From the NCBI GenBank assembly GCA_037447655.1, contig JBBHKE010003089.1:59412-123411 (forward strand): a stretch of DNA of 64,000 nucleotides, in the 5' to 3' direction. Below, one piece after another: positions 11,320-22,800 of the stretch. The stretch comes from Zygnema cylindricum. Taxonomy: Eukaryota; Streptophyta; Zygnematophyceae; Zygnematales; Zygnemataceae. The translations under genes and the position numbers were made by a program. Below the pieces are notes generated by a model. The model searched no databases. It worked only from the letters and a program-made list of their open reading frames with translations, and had not been told where the DNA came from. Numbering within the stretch: the first letter of the stretch is position 1; each line of letters begins with the position of its first letter.

Positions 11320-11742
11320 TAGTGTTGGGTATCGGGTAGTTTCATATCGCGATAATTTCGATATTCGATATATCGAATATCGATCGAACAGATTCCTCGA
11401 TATATCGTACCGGGAGCAACATAAATTATCGCGATATATATCGCAAAAATTGCTTGTCCGTACAGTGAGAGTACGGAAAACTGTACAAAAAACTGTACGA
11501 AAAAAACGTACGGAAAATCGTACGGAAATTTTGCCCCCCCCCCCCCCCCCCCACTGAGCGCTCAGGGGGGGGGGGTTTGAAAAAAAAAAAAAAATCATTT
11601 TCGATATATCGTCGATACGATATATCGGCGATATATCGCGATATTTCAATAATCGATATATCGAAGCGATATATCGATTATCGGGTACCTAAAATTCGGT
11701 ACATATCGAATATCGGCAAGTGGTCCTCGATACCCAACACTA
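11320..11742. mobile_element. hAT MITE with perfect 8-bp target duplication
   Basis: Begins TAGTGTTGGGTATCG, ends CGATACCCAACACTA (423 bp), and is flanked by CTAAAAAG at 11312-11319 and again at 11743-11750. An 8-bp duplication and a YA..G terminus are hallmarks of the hAT superfamily. The subterminal parts are packed with CGATATATCG palindromes, likely transposase-binding repeats. The middle has a C run and G run (11534-11575) around the palindrome TGAGCGCTCA. No coding capacity. Confidence 0.9.
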
Positions 11743-12180
11743 CTAAAAAGTAGTATTACATACGGAGTATCTTATCGCCGATAAGGAATTTGTTGGTCTC
11801 GGAGCGATATATCGGGGCCCCTCACCGTTCGACAGAGGTCGCAAAAGTCAAAAAAATTCATACCCGAAACCGACCGTTTTTTTTTTTTCAAAATCTGAGT
11901 AACCGACGCCCGACCGAGTTTTGTCACGCTCCAAAATTGTTAACCGTTAACCGACCGTTGTTTACGAAAAACAAAAATTAACCGAATCTTGATTTTTCGC
12001 GACTAACCGTGCCCGCGCGTAACCGAAAAAGTACAAAATTAATCAATGTACGACGAAATAAGCCAATAATTACGATTTGTCGCGTTCCCTAAGATTTGCG
12101 AAATGAATAGTGTTACTACCGTGTCAGATTTGCGACGCTTTGTCGCGTTCCCTAAGATTTGCGAAATGAATAGTGTACTA

Positions 12181-12638
12181 CACCGCCAATCGCTATTAGA
12201 GTCAAGGATTAAATAGCGTCAAAAAACAATTAGCGTTATTGATTCTAATTTAGCACCTGAGACGTGGCAGATTGTGGCCCACGTACTTAAATAGAGTTAT
12301 TAATTGTATTTCAGGTTTTTTTTTTTTTTAAAGGGCACTGAATTGGCGTTATACACTCTAATAGCGATTGGCGGTGTACTGTGTCAGATTTGCGACGCTT
12401 TGTCACGTTGCCTAATATCTGCGAAATGAATATTGTATTACACCGCCAATCATTATTAGAGTATATAACGCCAATTCGGTGCCCTTTTTTCAAAAAAAAT
12501 AACCTGAAATACAATTAATATCGCTATTTAAGTAGGTGTGCCATAATCTGCCACGTCACAGGTACTAAATTAGAATCAATAATGATATTTTTTTTTTGAC
12601 GGCTATTTAATCCTTGACTCTAATAGCGATTGGCGGTG
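12181..12638. mobile_element. TA-flanked foldback MITE, right arm
   Basis: Right-arm copy of 5005-5462: CACCGCCAATCGCTATTAG termini, TA on both flanks, two inverted halves. Repeats with TTTGCGACGCTTTGTCGCG flank it on both sides. Confidence 0.7.
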
Positions 12639-13123
12639 TACCGTGTCATATTTGATACGCTTTGTCGCGTTCTCTAAGATTTTCGAAATGAATAGTGTAC
12701 TACCGTGTCAGATTTGCGACGCTTTGTCGCGTTCCCTTTGATTTGCGAAATAAATAGCTTATTACAGTACCGTGTCAGATTTGCGACGCTAATCATGATG
12801 CCACGTACTTCCACGATACCAAAAGTACAAAGAACAATAATGTTGGAAAAAAAAGTACAAAATTTTCATTTTTTTTGGTTTTTTGTTTAACCGACCGTAA
12901 CTGACCGTTTTTTTTTTTCCTGGTGAGTCAACTGACTGTAACCGCCCGACCCCCAAAATTTGGCAACCGAATCCGTTCCGGATCCGGCGCGGGCGGTCGG
13001 TTAACGGTCGGTCACGGTTTCGGTTGACCGTTTGCGACCTCTGCCGTTCGATAACCGATAACTAACCGATAACTATCGGTATCGGTGTTATCGCGATAAG
13101 TTTCTTGCAGATACACAACACTA

Positions 13124-14735
13124 GAAAAAATGAGCCGAAAAAAAAAGATTGAATAAGGGGTTAAAAAAAACGGTATAGAAAAACGGTCTGAAAAAGCAGT
13201 CTGAAAAACGGATTGAGAAAACATATTGAAATAAAGTAAAGGAAAAGCGGACTGAAAAAACGGTCTGGAAAACAACCTGAAAACACGGCCTAGAAAAACG
13301 GATTGAAAAAGGATGGGAAACGGTAAAAAAACGGTGAAAAAACGATCTAGAAAACGCTGAATACGATCTAGAAAACGGCTTAACAATGGTCTGAAAAAAC
13401 GGTCTAAAAACAACCGTCTGAAAAAACGTACTGAAAAAATGCTAGAAAAAATGGTCGACTGAAAAGGTATGAAAAACGGTATGAAAAAATGGTTTGAAAA
13501 AACGGTTTTAGAAAATGATCGAAAAAACGGTATGAAAAACGGTAATAAAAAACGGTTTTAAAAAACGGACTGAAAAAATGACTGAAAACGGTCGAAAAAT
13601 ACGGTATGAGAAAACGGACTGGAAAATGGTTTGGAAAAACACTTTGAAAAAATGATTTAATAAGACGGAAAAAAAACGATCAAAAAACGGTAAAAAATCG
13701 ATTAAAAAAACGGTGAAAAACGGTCTAAGATAAGCACCCAAAAAAACGGTCTGAGAAACAATTTAAAAACGGTCAGAAAAAGGTATAAAAAACAGTATGA
13801 GAACACGATGTGAAAAAACTGTTTGAAAAGACGATCCGAAAACGGACGGTCTTTTCAAAGTATACGTTCTAAGAAACAGTGAAAAAAAACGGTCTAAAAA
13901 AACGGAGTGAAAGAATTACTAAAAAAACGATCGAAAAAAAAACGGTATGACAAAATGGACTGAAAAAATGGTTTAAATAAATGCTGAAAATCGGTTGTTT
14001 AAGACGATCAAAACAACGGTCGAAAAATAAACAAAAACAATTTAGAAACGGTAAAAACGTCCTAAAAACGGTCTGAAAAACGGCATGAAAAAAAGTATAC
14101 AAAACGGTTCAAAAGCAATCAAAAAAATAGTAAGAAAACGGACTGAAATAATGACTGAAAAACGGATTGAAAAAAAACAGTATGAAAAAAAACGGACTAA
14201 AAAAAACGATTTGAAAAACTGTCTAGAGGTTTAGTCTGAAAAAACGGTTTTAAGACAATCGAAAAAACAATCAAAAACAGTTCGGAAACAGTGTAAAAAA
14301 TGGTCTAAAGAAATGGTCTAAAAAAACGGTTTAAAAAACAGACTTTAAAATTGGACTGAAAAAACGGACAGAAGAAACAAATTGGAAGTAAGGAAGATAA
14401 AACGGAATGAAAGAACAGTCGTGCAAACGGTCGAAAGTATGGTCTAAAATGTTGTAGAGGAAAAGGTCGGAAAAATGTTTTGGAACAACGATTCGCAAAA
14501 TCGCTCTGAAAAAACGGACTGAAAAGTGATTGAAAAAGCGGATGGAAAATTGGTCAGAAAAAACGGTAAAAAAAAAAAAGGTATGATAAAACAGTGTAAG
14601 CGGACTAAAAAAAATAACTGAAAAAAAGGTATGACGGACAAGAATAAACGGACTGCTGTGAAAAAAGGGTCTTGGAAAATGGTTGGGAAAAACAGTTTGG
14701 AAAAACAGTTAGGATCAATTTTTTGGAGAAAAACA
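13124..14735 (-). repeat. Degenerate T-tract satellite, right arm
   Basis: Reverse complement of 2940-4531: units of CTGAAAAAACGGT with variable spacing. Frames on the minus strand are Phe-rich satellite peptides. Confidence 0.85.
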
Positions 14736-15539
14736 GTATAAACAGCCAAAAAACCATGTCACCGACAAGTTTCAACATTCAACCAAAAGCAAATCGATAC
14801 TAAAACTCAAAAAACTTACACCATGAACAATACCATACTTTTTCATTTTCATTGAAAAGCAAATATACAAAAAAAAGTAGAATGCTATAAAAAACTAAAA
14901 GAATGGACTAAAAAAACAAAACCTAAAACTTTTAAAACAATATACACACTTAACTACTAGATATTTTTTAAACCTTTTTTGCCATAGTCTACAAATAGAA
15001 TCACTTCTTCTTTTGTCCATTTCAACATCATAATCCTAATCAAAAACTACCATACTGCAAAAGAGCAAAAACATTCAACACTAACTCTCCATACCTAGTA
15101 ATAACCCGAAAACAAACTCCTTTCTGATTTTGCGTCCTTAACCAAATGGGTAAAAACCAGCTTAATAAAAAAACAACCTCCAAAAAAAAGGGCAAAACAA
15201 CTAAAAACTGTGAAAAGGCCAAAAAATAAACGACCGCAAACAGCGTTTTCTTCAAAAATGCCATCAAAATGGGAATCTCCTCATTTTTTTCTATAAACTT
15301 CCTTCGCCAATTCATTCCATTCGCACTCCTCGCACAAAAAAGAAAAACAACAACAACACATTTGGTAAGAAAAGGGGAGAAAAACAAAAACAAATGAGAA
15401 GGATAGAAAGTAGAGACATGGGAGATGAGAAAAGCGATGAAACTAGTTTAGAGAGAAAGAGAGGGAGACGGGGAGAGTGTTAAGTGAATCGTGGTTACAA
15501 TCCAATCGTAAAAGACGTTTTATTGGCAGTTTCAATTTG
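14736..15539. other. Low-complexity stretch without a gene, right arm
   Basis: Mate of ~2190-2930. Adenine-rich with no frame conserved against the left arm; 15420-15480 is a GA-rich patch. Nothing codes here as far as I can see. Confidence 0.5.
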
Positions 15540-16100
15540 GGCATTTCGGGTTATTTCCAAGTTTTTTCAATTAAATTATATTTGAAGATGTTTAAGAATG
15601 ATGTTTTCTATTTTTTTTCATTTTTTTTTTCGGTTTAACAATATTTTTTTATGGGATATTTAAGATTTTTATAAGGCTTTTCATAAGGTCTTTCTAGGGT
15701 CACTCTTAGTGACAAAAAACATAGATAAGCAAAATGTAAGAGGTGAAAAGGTGCCTTTGAACGTAGTGCAACCACTAAGAGTGACCCTAGAAGACCCCAC
15801 GAAAAGCTTCATAAAAACCTAAGAAAATCCCACAAAAAAACAAAATGATAAACCATAAACAAAGTGGAAAACAAGATTGAAAAACTTCATTCGTAAACAT
15901 CTTCAAAAAGATTTAAATTGAAAAAACCTTTGAAAAAAACCCCAAAAAACCCAGAACAAAACTGCCAAAAAAACGTCCCTTAGGATTAAATTGTCGACAA
16001 AATTTCTCCGGAACATAGCCAAGCAAAGCCTCTCCATTCACACCAGAAGGCACATTTCACTACATTAACCGAAAATACATCAACCGAAAAATACATCAAT
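15540..16100. repeat. Foldback element with central hairpin, right arm
   Basis: Mate of 1210-1960. The central TA-flanked hairpin GGGTCACTCTTAGTG ... CACTAAGAGTGACCC is at 15697-15787, but its interior is inverted in part relative to the left arm (the TAGATAAGCAAAA block reads the other way), suggesting hairpin-mediated rearrangement. Confidence 0.55.
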
Positions 16101-16241
16101 ATATTAACCATAAAGAACCATAAATAGCAAAAAAAAACAAAAAAAAACCAAAGACATGTTGCATGAGCAATGCATATTTTCAACATCATATGTATGAGAA
16201 TTAGCGACTCATTCAAAAAATGCCGAACTTCCAAACCTTAC

Positions 16242-16334
16242 CAAAAAGAAACTGTAAGTGCATGCGTTCATGGTTTTGATTTAACAATCTAAAATGTTGG
16301 CAACATGCCGCATCATCAAATGTCAAACACAGCC
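16242..16334 (-). other. Candidate captured exon, right arm
   Basis: Mirror of 979-1071 with the same splice-like boundaries and an open frame. Differences from the left copy (GCT to GCG, CTT to TTT) keep the frame open. Product unknown. The remainder of 16100-16513 has no other recognisable feature. Confidence 0.3.
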
Positions 16335-16513
16335 CTGTGACATACAAAAAAGGATTAATAACTTTCATCGGAAATAACTAAACAATCACAGCTATTGCGA
16401 AAGTATGACAGGCTGTACTAAGAAAAAAGAGAGAAAAAGAAACTTAAAAAACGAGCACAAACTTCATAAAAAAAAAAAAAGAATCGACCTGCATCACAGA
16501 TTCGGGGAGGCTT

Positions 16514-17442
16514 TGAAATTTTGTGGTCTCCATTGACCCACAGAATGAGCAGCCTATATAAAGCCTCTAAGATAATATTTGCCCCTTCCACTTTCCCACT
16601 GAATAAGTGCCGCCCTGGCACACAAATATTCTGACCACCCTCACCCCTGTAAGGACAAGATTCCCTTGAGTCAAACGCAAAAAAAATCACTAAACGACAA
16701 GATTCCCTTGAGTCAAACGCAAAAAGAATCACTGAATTTGCTCCTTTGAGCAGTAAGTTATGGCTGGTCAAAGATGACATCTATAGTTACAAGCTCTCTT
16801 AGAGAGAGGTACCTAAATATCACTAAGTCTTGGTCTCCCTACTCACGGCTACCTACTACTAAACCCTAGTCCAATAAAAACACTATATAGTATAAGAAGG
16901 TACAATAGGAGATGTACTTATTGTACGGCCATTGTACGACATGGTCCACAAGGTGACACCTATCAAATCGGGAGCCATAGTTCCTCCTCCCATCTTCTCC
17001 GGTATGAAATAATATGGCGCCACGTGGCATCGCGTGACGCTATCTCCAAAGGACGCCAAAATCTCACTTCGCGTGGCGACTACAATGCCGGCCGTCCGAT
17101 CAAAACATATTTTACACGGTTCAGATTCGCGTACATGCATGAATTGCTCTTTTTGGTTAGTCTGTTGTTAATTAACTGTTGCGTGAATGTTTATATATTT
17201 TCAAAACCCATCACGTGTATCGTTTCGTCAAAGCCTTAGTGGATAAGGTCTTACGTCTATATACGTTCACAGACCCAGGTTCAAATTTAGACTTAGGCAA
17301 TATTTTAGGAAAATATCCTCTACTTCAAAATCTGCCACTTTCTAAATATGGCGGCAACCATGGCGTGCCTTTGATCCTCTTTCTCTTTCTTTAAAGTAAA
17401 ACTAAAATAGAGAAGTGAACTATTAATTACCTCTTTTCAACA
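16514..17442 (-). repeat. 3' LTR of Copia-1 (929 bp)
   Basis: Minus-strand LTR starts TGTTGAAAAGAGG directly after the PPT and ends AAATTTCA. It is homologous along its length to the solo LTR 26448-27628, sharing CCGTCCGATCAAAAC, the GTTATGGCTGG block, and an ACGT-core patch (CGCCACGTGGCATC at ~17021). A TATATA box lies near 16553. An ATG at 16533 (minus) is 20 nt from the LTR end. On the + strand, sequences resembling tRNA A and B boxes lie at ~17235-17290. Confidence 0.9.
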
Positions 17443-17463
17443 CTTCCCTTAATTCCTAGTCAC
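17415..17463 (-). promoter_or_regulatory. PPT/LTR-junction hairpin, Copia-1
   Basis: On the minus strand the PPT AATTAAGGGAAG and LTR start TGTTGA fall between GTGACTAGGAATTA (17463-17450) and TAATTAATAGTTCAC (17429-17415), which pair over about 12 bp with one bulge and a 2-nt mismatch. See findings for the comparison with three other junctions. Confidence 0.6.
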
Positions 17464-17548
17464 TTTTTAATTTTAATCCACAGTTTTCTCTGCAATAAAT
17501 CAACTTAGGGGAAGGCACTGGTTTTGTCATCATGTCTGCAATCATTTC

Positions 17549-17930
17549 TCAATCAATTTTATGAACCAGTTTAATAATTTTATTTTCAACCTTCTCTCTG
17601 ACAAAGCTTAGTCTAATATCCATATGCTTAGCTTTGAAGTGATGTTTCGGATTAGCTGCAATAGAGTTAGCAGCTTGATTATCACAAAAAACATTTTCAG
17701 TTGCAGACTTTATGAACCAAAGTTCTTCAAGAAGAGATTTTACCCACATTAATTCTTTGGTGGCAGCACAAGAAGCCATGTATTCAGCCTCCATAGTGGA
17801 CTCAGCAACTACTTTTTGTTGCTTTCTACTCCAACAACATGCACCGGATCCAATTTGCAACACATATCCAGTCGTACACCGCCTTAAAGGAACATCTCCA
17901 TAAGTGGCATCACTCTAGGTGGTGATGTCA
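17549..17930 (-). pseudogene. Copia-1 RNase H, decayed
   Basis: Cleaves the RNA strand of the RNA:DNA hybrid during reverse transcription. Visible motifs: SDATYGD at the first Asp region, CCWSRKQQK, STMEAEYMA (second acidic residue), CDNQAANSIAANPKHH (third acidic residue) and KHMDIRL. An in-frame TAG stands just before SDATYGD where Trp is usual (TGG to TAG, a transition). The last ~100 codons to 17549 are open. Function lost with the rest of pol. Confidence 0.9.
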
Positions 17931-18004
17931 GTGTGCTCCCCTCCCAAATGCAACCACAATTCCCTTGTCCCCACCAGATACCTCATCACCCTTTTGGCAG
18001 CCTC

Positions 18005-19056
18005 CTAGTCTCTCTTTCTTGGTTCATTTAGACTTTTACTAAAAACACCTACAACTGCAGCTATATCCGGACGGGTACAGTTCATAAAATAAATTAAACT
18101 GCCTACAATTTGCCGATAAGGGATATTTTCTATAAATTTTCTTTCTATCTTATCTATCTCATCATTAATGATCAATATTCCTCTCTCTTCACTCCCTTCA
18201 AACACCTGCTTCAAATCCATAGAAGTAGTACATCCGTTTGCTTTTCCCATTTGAAATTTTTCTAGCATATTTCCGATTGCTTCTTTTTAAGTGAGTCTTA
18301 TAATTCTATTCCCTCTATCTCTCTCCATGTGAATTCCCAAAATATACTTTGCTTCGCCGAGATCTTTCATATCAAAACTCCTTCTAAGATCTCGTTTTAG
18401 TTTGTTAATTTTATCTAAAGACTTGCTTAAGAACAACAAATCATCCACATAAATAGCAATAAATATTACTCTATTCTCATCCTCAAATAAATATATAGAG
18501 TGATCTAAACTAATTCTGATATACCCCAAACCGGTCAGAAATTTGTCTAGCTTTATATTCCATTGTCGCGAGGCTTGCTTAAGCCCATAGAGTGATGTTA
18601 TCTGTTTACAAACCTTGCTTTCTTCCTCACTTTCCGCAAATCCTTCCGATTGCCTCATGTAAATTTTTTCTTCCAACTCTCCGTGCAAAAAGGCCGTTTT
18701 AATATCCATCTGGTGTATTTTCATATCCTCCACTGCGGCTATACTTAACAAGATTCTAACAGAAGGAAATTTGACTACGAAGCAAAGGTTTCTTCGTAGT
18801 CTATCCCCTCTTTCTGAGTAGAACCTTTTGCAACTAACCTAGCTTTGTACCTCTCAATGGTATTATTGGTGTTTAATTTAAGTTTAAAAACCCACTTACA
18901 TCCGATCAATTTTCGGTCCGGTGGACAATCTACCAACTCCCATGTATTGGCTTCCATGATTGAGGCCATTTCTTCATTTATAGCTGTGATCCACTGGCTA
19001 CTTTCTGGGATGTTTATGCCCTCTAAGTATGTTTGAGGTTCATTCGGGTGAGACAT
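18005..19056 (-). pseudogene. Copia-1 reverse transcriptase, decayed
   Basis: The RVT_2 domain is recognisable: WELVDCPPDRK, then [47 protein letters not shown], and an intact catalytic IYVDDLL. It continues through KYILGIHMERDRG to CTRPDIAAVVGVFS. Frame breaks occur near 18755-18775 and at 18270-18287 (a TAA), so at least three open pieces are needed to cover the domain. It is closest by eye to Copia-2 RT in the same window, sharing LTGL and DHS.Y. Confidence 0.92.
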
Positions 19057-19256
19057 CTTTGTGAGTTGGTTATTTACTTGTGTTTCTTGAAGTCGTTTAC
19101 TATTTTTTCTTCCCTATTCAAAATCGGAAGCCGGTATAGAAGGCATCCTTGGGTTTCGTTTAAGAAGATTTTCAGCTTCACTATCTTCCAATCCCGGTGT
19201 CTCATCAAAATCCTCATCGATTTCCACTTCGTATTGTGGCGTTTCCTCGGATGTTG

Positions 19257-19802
19257 TCATTTCCTCCTCCTTTGGTAGATCTGCAGATTTTCCTTTTCTC
19301 CATCTACGTTCTTTTTATTTTCAAAGTCAAAGTCAAAAAACTGATCCGTTTCAAATCTGATTTTGACTTCATTATTATATTTGAATGGATCAATGGACTT
19401 CACTTCATTCATCACCACTATGTGTTTTACCAAAATTATATCTCTCTTTTTCAAGTCATACACCTGGTATCCTTTTGTGCTCTCATCATATCCTACAAGA
19501 TATCCTAGTTTCCCTCTTCCCTCTAACTTCCATTTAGTCTTATCGGAATCCAAACAGTAAACTTGACTTCCAAACACTCTCAAACTAGACAAATTAGGCT
19601 TTCTTCATGTCCACCTATCATACGAAGTTTCGACCTTATTTGCTGAAGTTAGGACTCTATTTTTGATGAAATTAACATAGTTCATAGACTCAGCCCAAAA
19701 CTGCAGCCCTATCCTCTTATCACTTAACATACTTCTGGACATATCTCCTAAAGTTCTATTCACTTTTTCTGGTACTCCATTTTGTTCCGGATTATAGGGA
19801 AC
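19257..19802 (-). pseudogene. Copia-1 integrase, C-terminal part
   Basis: Visible pieces are YNPEQNGVPEKVNRTL (end of the integrase core, with the catalytic Glu region) and FWAESMNYVNFIKNR, then SSLRVFGSQVYC, GRGKLGYLVGYDESTKGYQV and a charged linker. A TGA separates the two open pieces near 19605. The zinc-binding HHCC part and the first catalytic Asp would lie beyond the gap. Confidence 0.9.
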
Positions 19803-19812
19803 NNNNNNNNNN
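19803..19812. other. Scaffold gap (10 N)
   Basis: Ten Ns of probably arbitrary length. Copia-1 ends on one side; the other side begins with ~45 bp of non-repeat DNA and then satellite. Adjacency of Copia-1 and the array is therefore not proven. Confidence 0.99.
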
Positions 19813-19855
19813 GTGTCTGACAACCGCGATTTTCCTTAACAATGGAATGAATGTG

Positions 19856-22800
19856 GTAAGTAAGGTAACAATTCCTTTTAGCGCCAACAGTCTGTGTAAT
19901 TTAGATAAGAATTCTTGTTATCACTAACAGTATGTGTAATTTAGATAACAATTCTTGTTAGGGCTAACAATTTGTGTAAGTTAGGTAACAATTCCTGTTA
20001 GCGATAACAGTTGTGTAACTTAGATAACAATTCCTGTTAGCGCTAATTGTACGTGTAATTTAGATAGCAATAATTGTTAGCGCTAACAGTTTGTGTAAGT
20101 TAGGTAACAATTCCTGTTAGCGTTAACAGTTTGTGTAATTTAGATAACAATTTCTGTTAGCGCAAACAGTTTGTGTAATATAGATAACATTTCCTTCTAG
20201 CGCAAACTGTTTGTGTAATTTAGATAACAATTCTTGTTAGCGTTAATAGTTTGTGTAAGTAAGGTAACAACTCCTGTAAGCGCTAACAATTTGTGTAATT
20301 TAGATAACAATTCTTGTTAGCGCTAACAGTTTGTGTAAGTTAGGTAACAATGCTTGTTAGCGCTAACAATTTGTGTAAGTTAGGTAACAATTCTTGTTAG
20401 GCTAAAAGTTTGTGTAAGTAAGGTAACAATTCCTTTTAGCGCCAACAGTCTGTGTAATTTAGATAAGAATTCTTGTTATCACTAACAGTATGTGTAATTT
20501 AGATAACAATTCTTGTTAGGGCTAACAATTTGTGTAAGTTTGGTAACAATTCCTGTTAGCGATAACAGTTGTGTAACTTAGATAACAATTCCTGTTAGCG
20601 CTAATAGTACGTGTAATTTAGATAGCAATAATTGTTAGCGCTAACAATTTGTGTAATTTATATAACAATTCTTGTTAGCGCTAACAGTTTTTCTGTAAGT
20701 TAGATAACGATTCCCGTTAGCGCTAACAAGTTGTGTAAGTAAGGTATCAATTCGTGTTAGCGCTAACATAATATAACAATTTCTACTTGCGCAAATAAGT
20801 TTGTGTAAGTTAGATAACAATTCATGTTAGCGCTAACAGTTTGTGTAATTTAGATAACAATACCTGTTAACCCTAACGGTTTGTGTAAGTTCGATGACAA
20901 TTTTTGTTAGCGCAAACAATGTGTGTCATGTAGATAACAATTCATGTTAGCGCAAACAGTTTGTGTGAGTTAGGTAACAATTCCTGTTAGCGCTAACATT
21001 TTGTGTAAGTAAGGTAAAAACTCCTGTTTGCTCTAACAGTTTAGGTAAGTTAGGTAAAATTCATGTTAGTGCTTACACTTTGTGTAAGTAAGGTAACAAT
21101 TCCTATTAGCGCTAACATTGTGTGTAATTTAGATAACAATTATTGTTAGCGCTAACAGTTTGTGTAATTTAGATAACAATTCCTATTAGCGCTAACAGTT
21201 TGTGTAATTTAGATAACAATTATTGTTAGTGCTAATAGTTTGTGTAAGTTAGGTAACAATTCTTGTTAGCGCTAACAGTTTGTGTAAGTTAGGTCACTAT
21301 TCCTCTAAGCGCCAACAATTTGTTGAAGTTAGGTAACAATTCCTGTTAGCGCTTATAGTTTGTGTAAATTAGGTAACAATTTATGTTAGTGCTAACAGTT
21401 TTTGTAAGTTAGATAACAATTCTTGTTAGCGCTAACTGTTTGTGTAATTTAGATAAGAATTCTTTTAGCACTAACAGTTTGTGTTAGTTAGGTATCAATT
21501 TTTGTTATCGCTAGCAGTTCGTGTAAGTAAGGTAATAATTCATGTTAGCGCTAACAGTTTGTGTAATTTAGATAACAATTCCTGTTAGCGTTAACAGTTT
21601 ATGTAAGTTAGATAACAATTCTTGTTAGCGTTAACAATTTGTGTAATTTTGATAACAATTCTTGTAAGCGCAAACAATTTGTGTAATTAAGATAACAATT
21701 CCTACCAGCGCAAACAGTTTGTAAAATTTAGGTAACAATTCCTGTTAGCGTTAACAGTTTGTGTAATTTTGATAAATATTTTTGTTAGCGCTAATAGTTT
21801 GTGTAAGTAAGGTAACAATTCTTGTTATTCTTGTTAGCGCTAACAATTTGGGTAAGTTAGGTAACAATTCCTGTTAGCGCTAACAATTTGTGAAATTTAG
21901 ATAACAATTTTTATTAGCGCTAACAGTTTGTGTAAGTTAGGTAACAATTCTCGTTAGCACCAACAGTTTGTGTAATTTAGATAACAGTAACTGTTAGCGC
22001 TAACAGTTTGGGTAATTTAGATAACGATTCTTGTTAGCGCTAATACTTTTAATAAGTTAGGTAAAAATTCTTGATAGCGTTTACAGTTTGTGTAATTTAG
22101 ATAACAATTCTGTTAGCGGTAACAGTTTACATAAGTTAGATAACAATTCTAGTTAGCACTAACAATTTGTGTAATTTATAAAACAAATCTTGTTAGCGCT
22201 AACAGTTTGATTAAGTTAGGTAACAATTCTTGTTAGCGCTAACAATTTTTGTAAGTTAGGTAACAATTCCTGTTAACACCATCAATTTTTGTAAGTAAGA
22301 TAACAATTTTTGTTAACGCCATCAATTTTTGTAAGTTAGGTAACAATTCCTGTTAGCGCTAACAGTTTGTGTAATTTAGATAGTTTGTGTTATTCAGATA
22401 ACAATTCCTGCTACCGCTAACAGATTGTGTAAGTTAGGTAACAATTCATGTTAGCGCTAACAATTTGTGTAATTTAGATAACAATTCTGTTAGAGCTAAC
22501 AGTTTGCGTAAGTTAGGTAACAATTCTTGTTAGCACTAACAATTTGTGTAATTTATAAAACAAATCTTGTTAGCGCTAACAGTTTGTGTAATATAGATAA
22601 CATTTCGTGCTAGCACAAACAGTTTGTGTAATATAGATAACATTTTCTGCTAGCGCTAACAGTTTGTGTAATTTAGATAACAATTCTTGTTAGCGCTAAC
22701 AGTTTGTGTAAGTTAGGTAACAATTCCTGTTAGCGCTAACAATTTGTGTAATTTAGATAATAATTCTTGTTAGCGCTAATAGTTTGTGTAAGTTAGGTTA

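Larger units (their letters stand above)
10977..13123. mobile_element. hAT-like non-autonomous element, right arm
   Basis: Mate of 4532-6835, starting TAGTGTTGTGTATC and ending GATACACAACACTA. The end nearest 13123 keeps the ACCGACCG-rich terminal block (~12780-13040). The other end keeps only ~130 bp before unique sequence with GGCGATAC(A/G)GTTTTTTCGTAC repeats (11150-11200). It carries the complete nested MITE 11320-11742 and the foldback 12181-12638. Confidence 0.6.
10147..17310 (-). repeat. Right arm of giant inverted repeat
   Basis: Reverse-complement mate of 1-7922. It holds the same ordered parts: minisatellite edge, T/A-tract satellite, TAGTGTTGTG element, second satellite block, foldback, exon-like block, Copia LTR. 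Copia-1 pol sequence continues to the right of base 17310, so the left arm may likewise run into a mirrored Copia element beyond the window. Confidence 0.93.
16514..19802 (-). mobile_element. Copia-1, 5'-truncated Ty1/Copia retrotransposon
   Basis: Reading on the minus strand: integrase C-terminal part (19802-19257), linker, RT (19056-18005), RNase H (~17930-17549), PPT (17454-17443), 3' LTR (17442-16514). Gene order IN-RT-RNaseH defines Copia. The element stops at the scaffold gap, after which satellite begins, so the 5' half and 5' LTR are not visible. Several in-frame stops and shifts show it is dead. The sequence after its 3' LTR is the inner part of the giant palindrome. Confidence 0.93.

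Noticed and set aside
17235-17290. Functional tRNA gene
   Set aside because: A- and B-box-like words exist but the acceptor, T and D stems do not pair.
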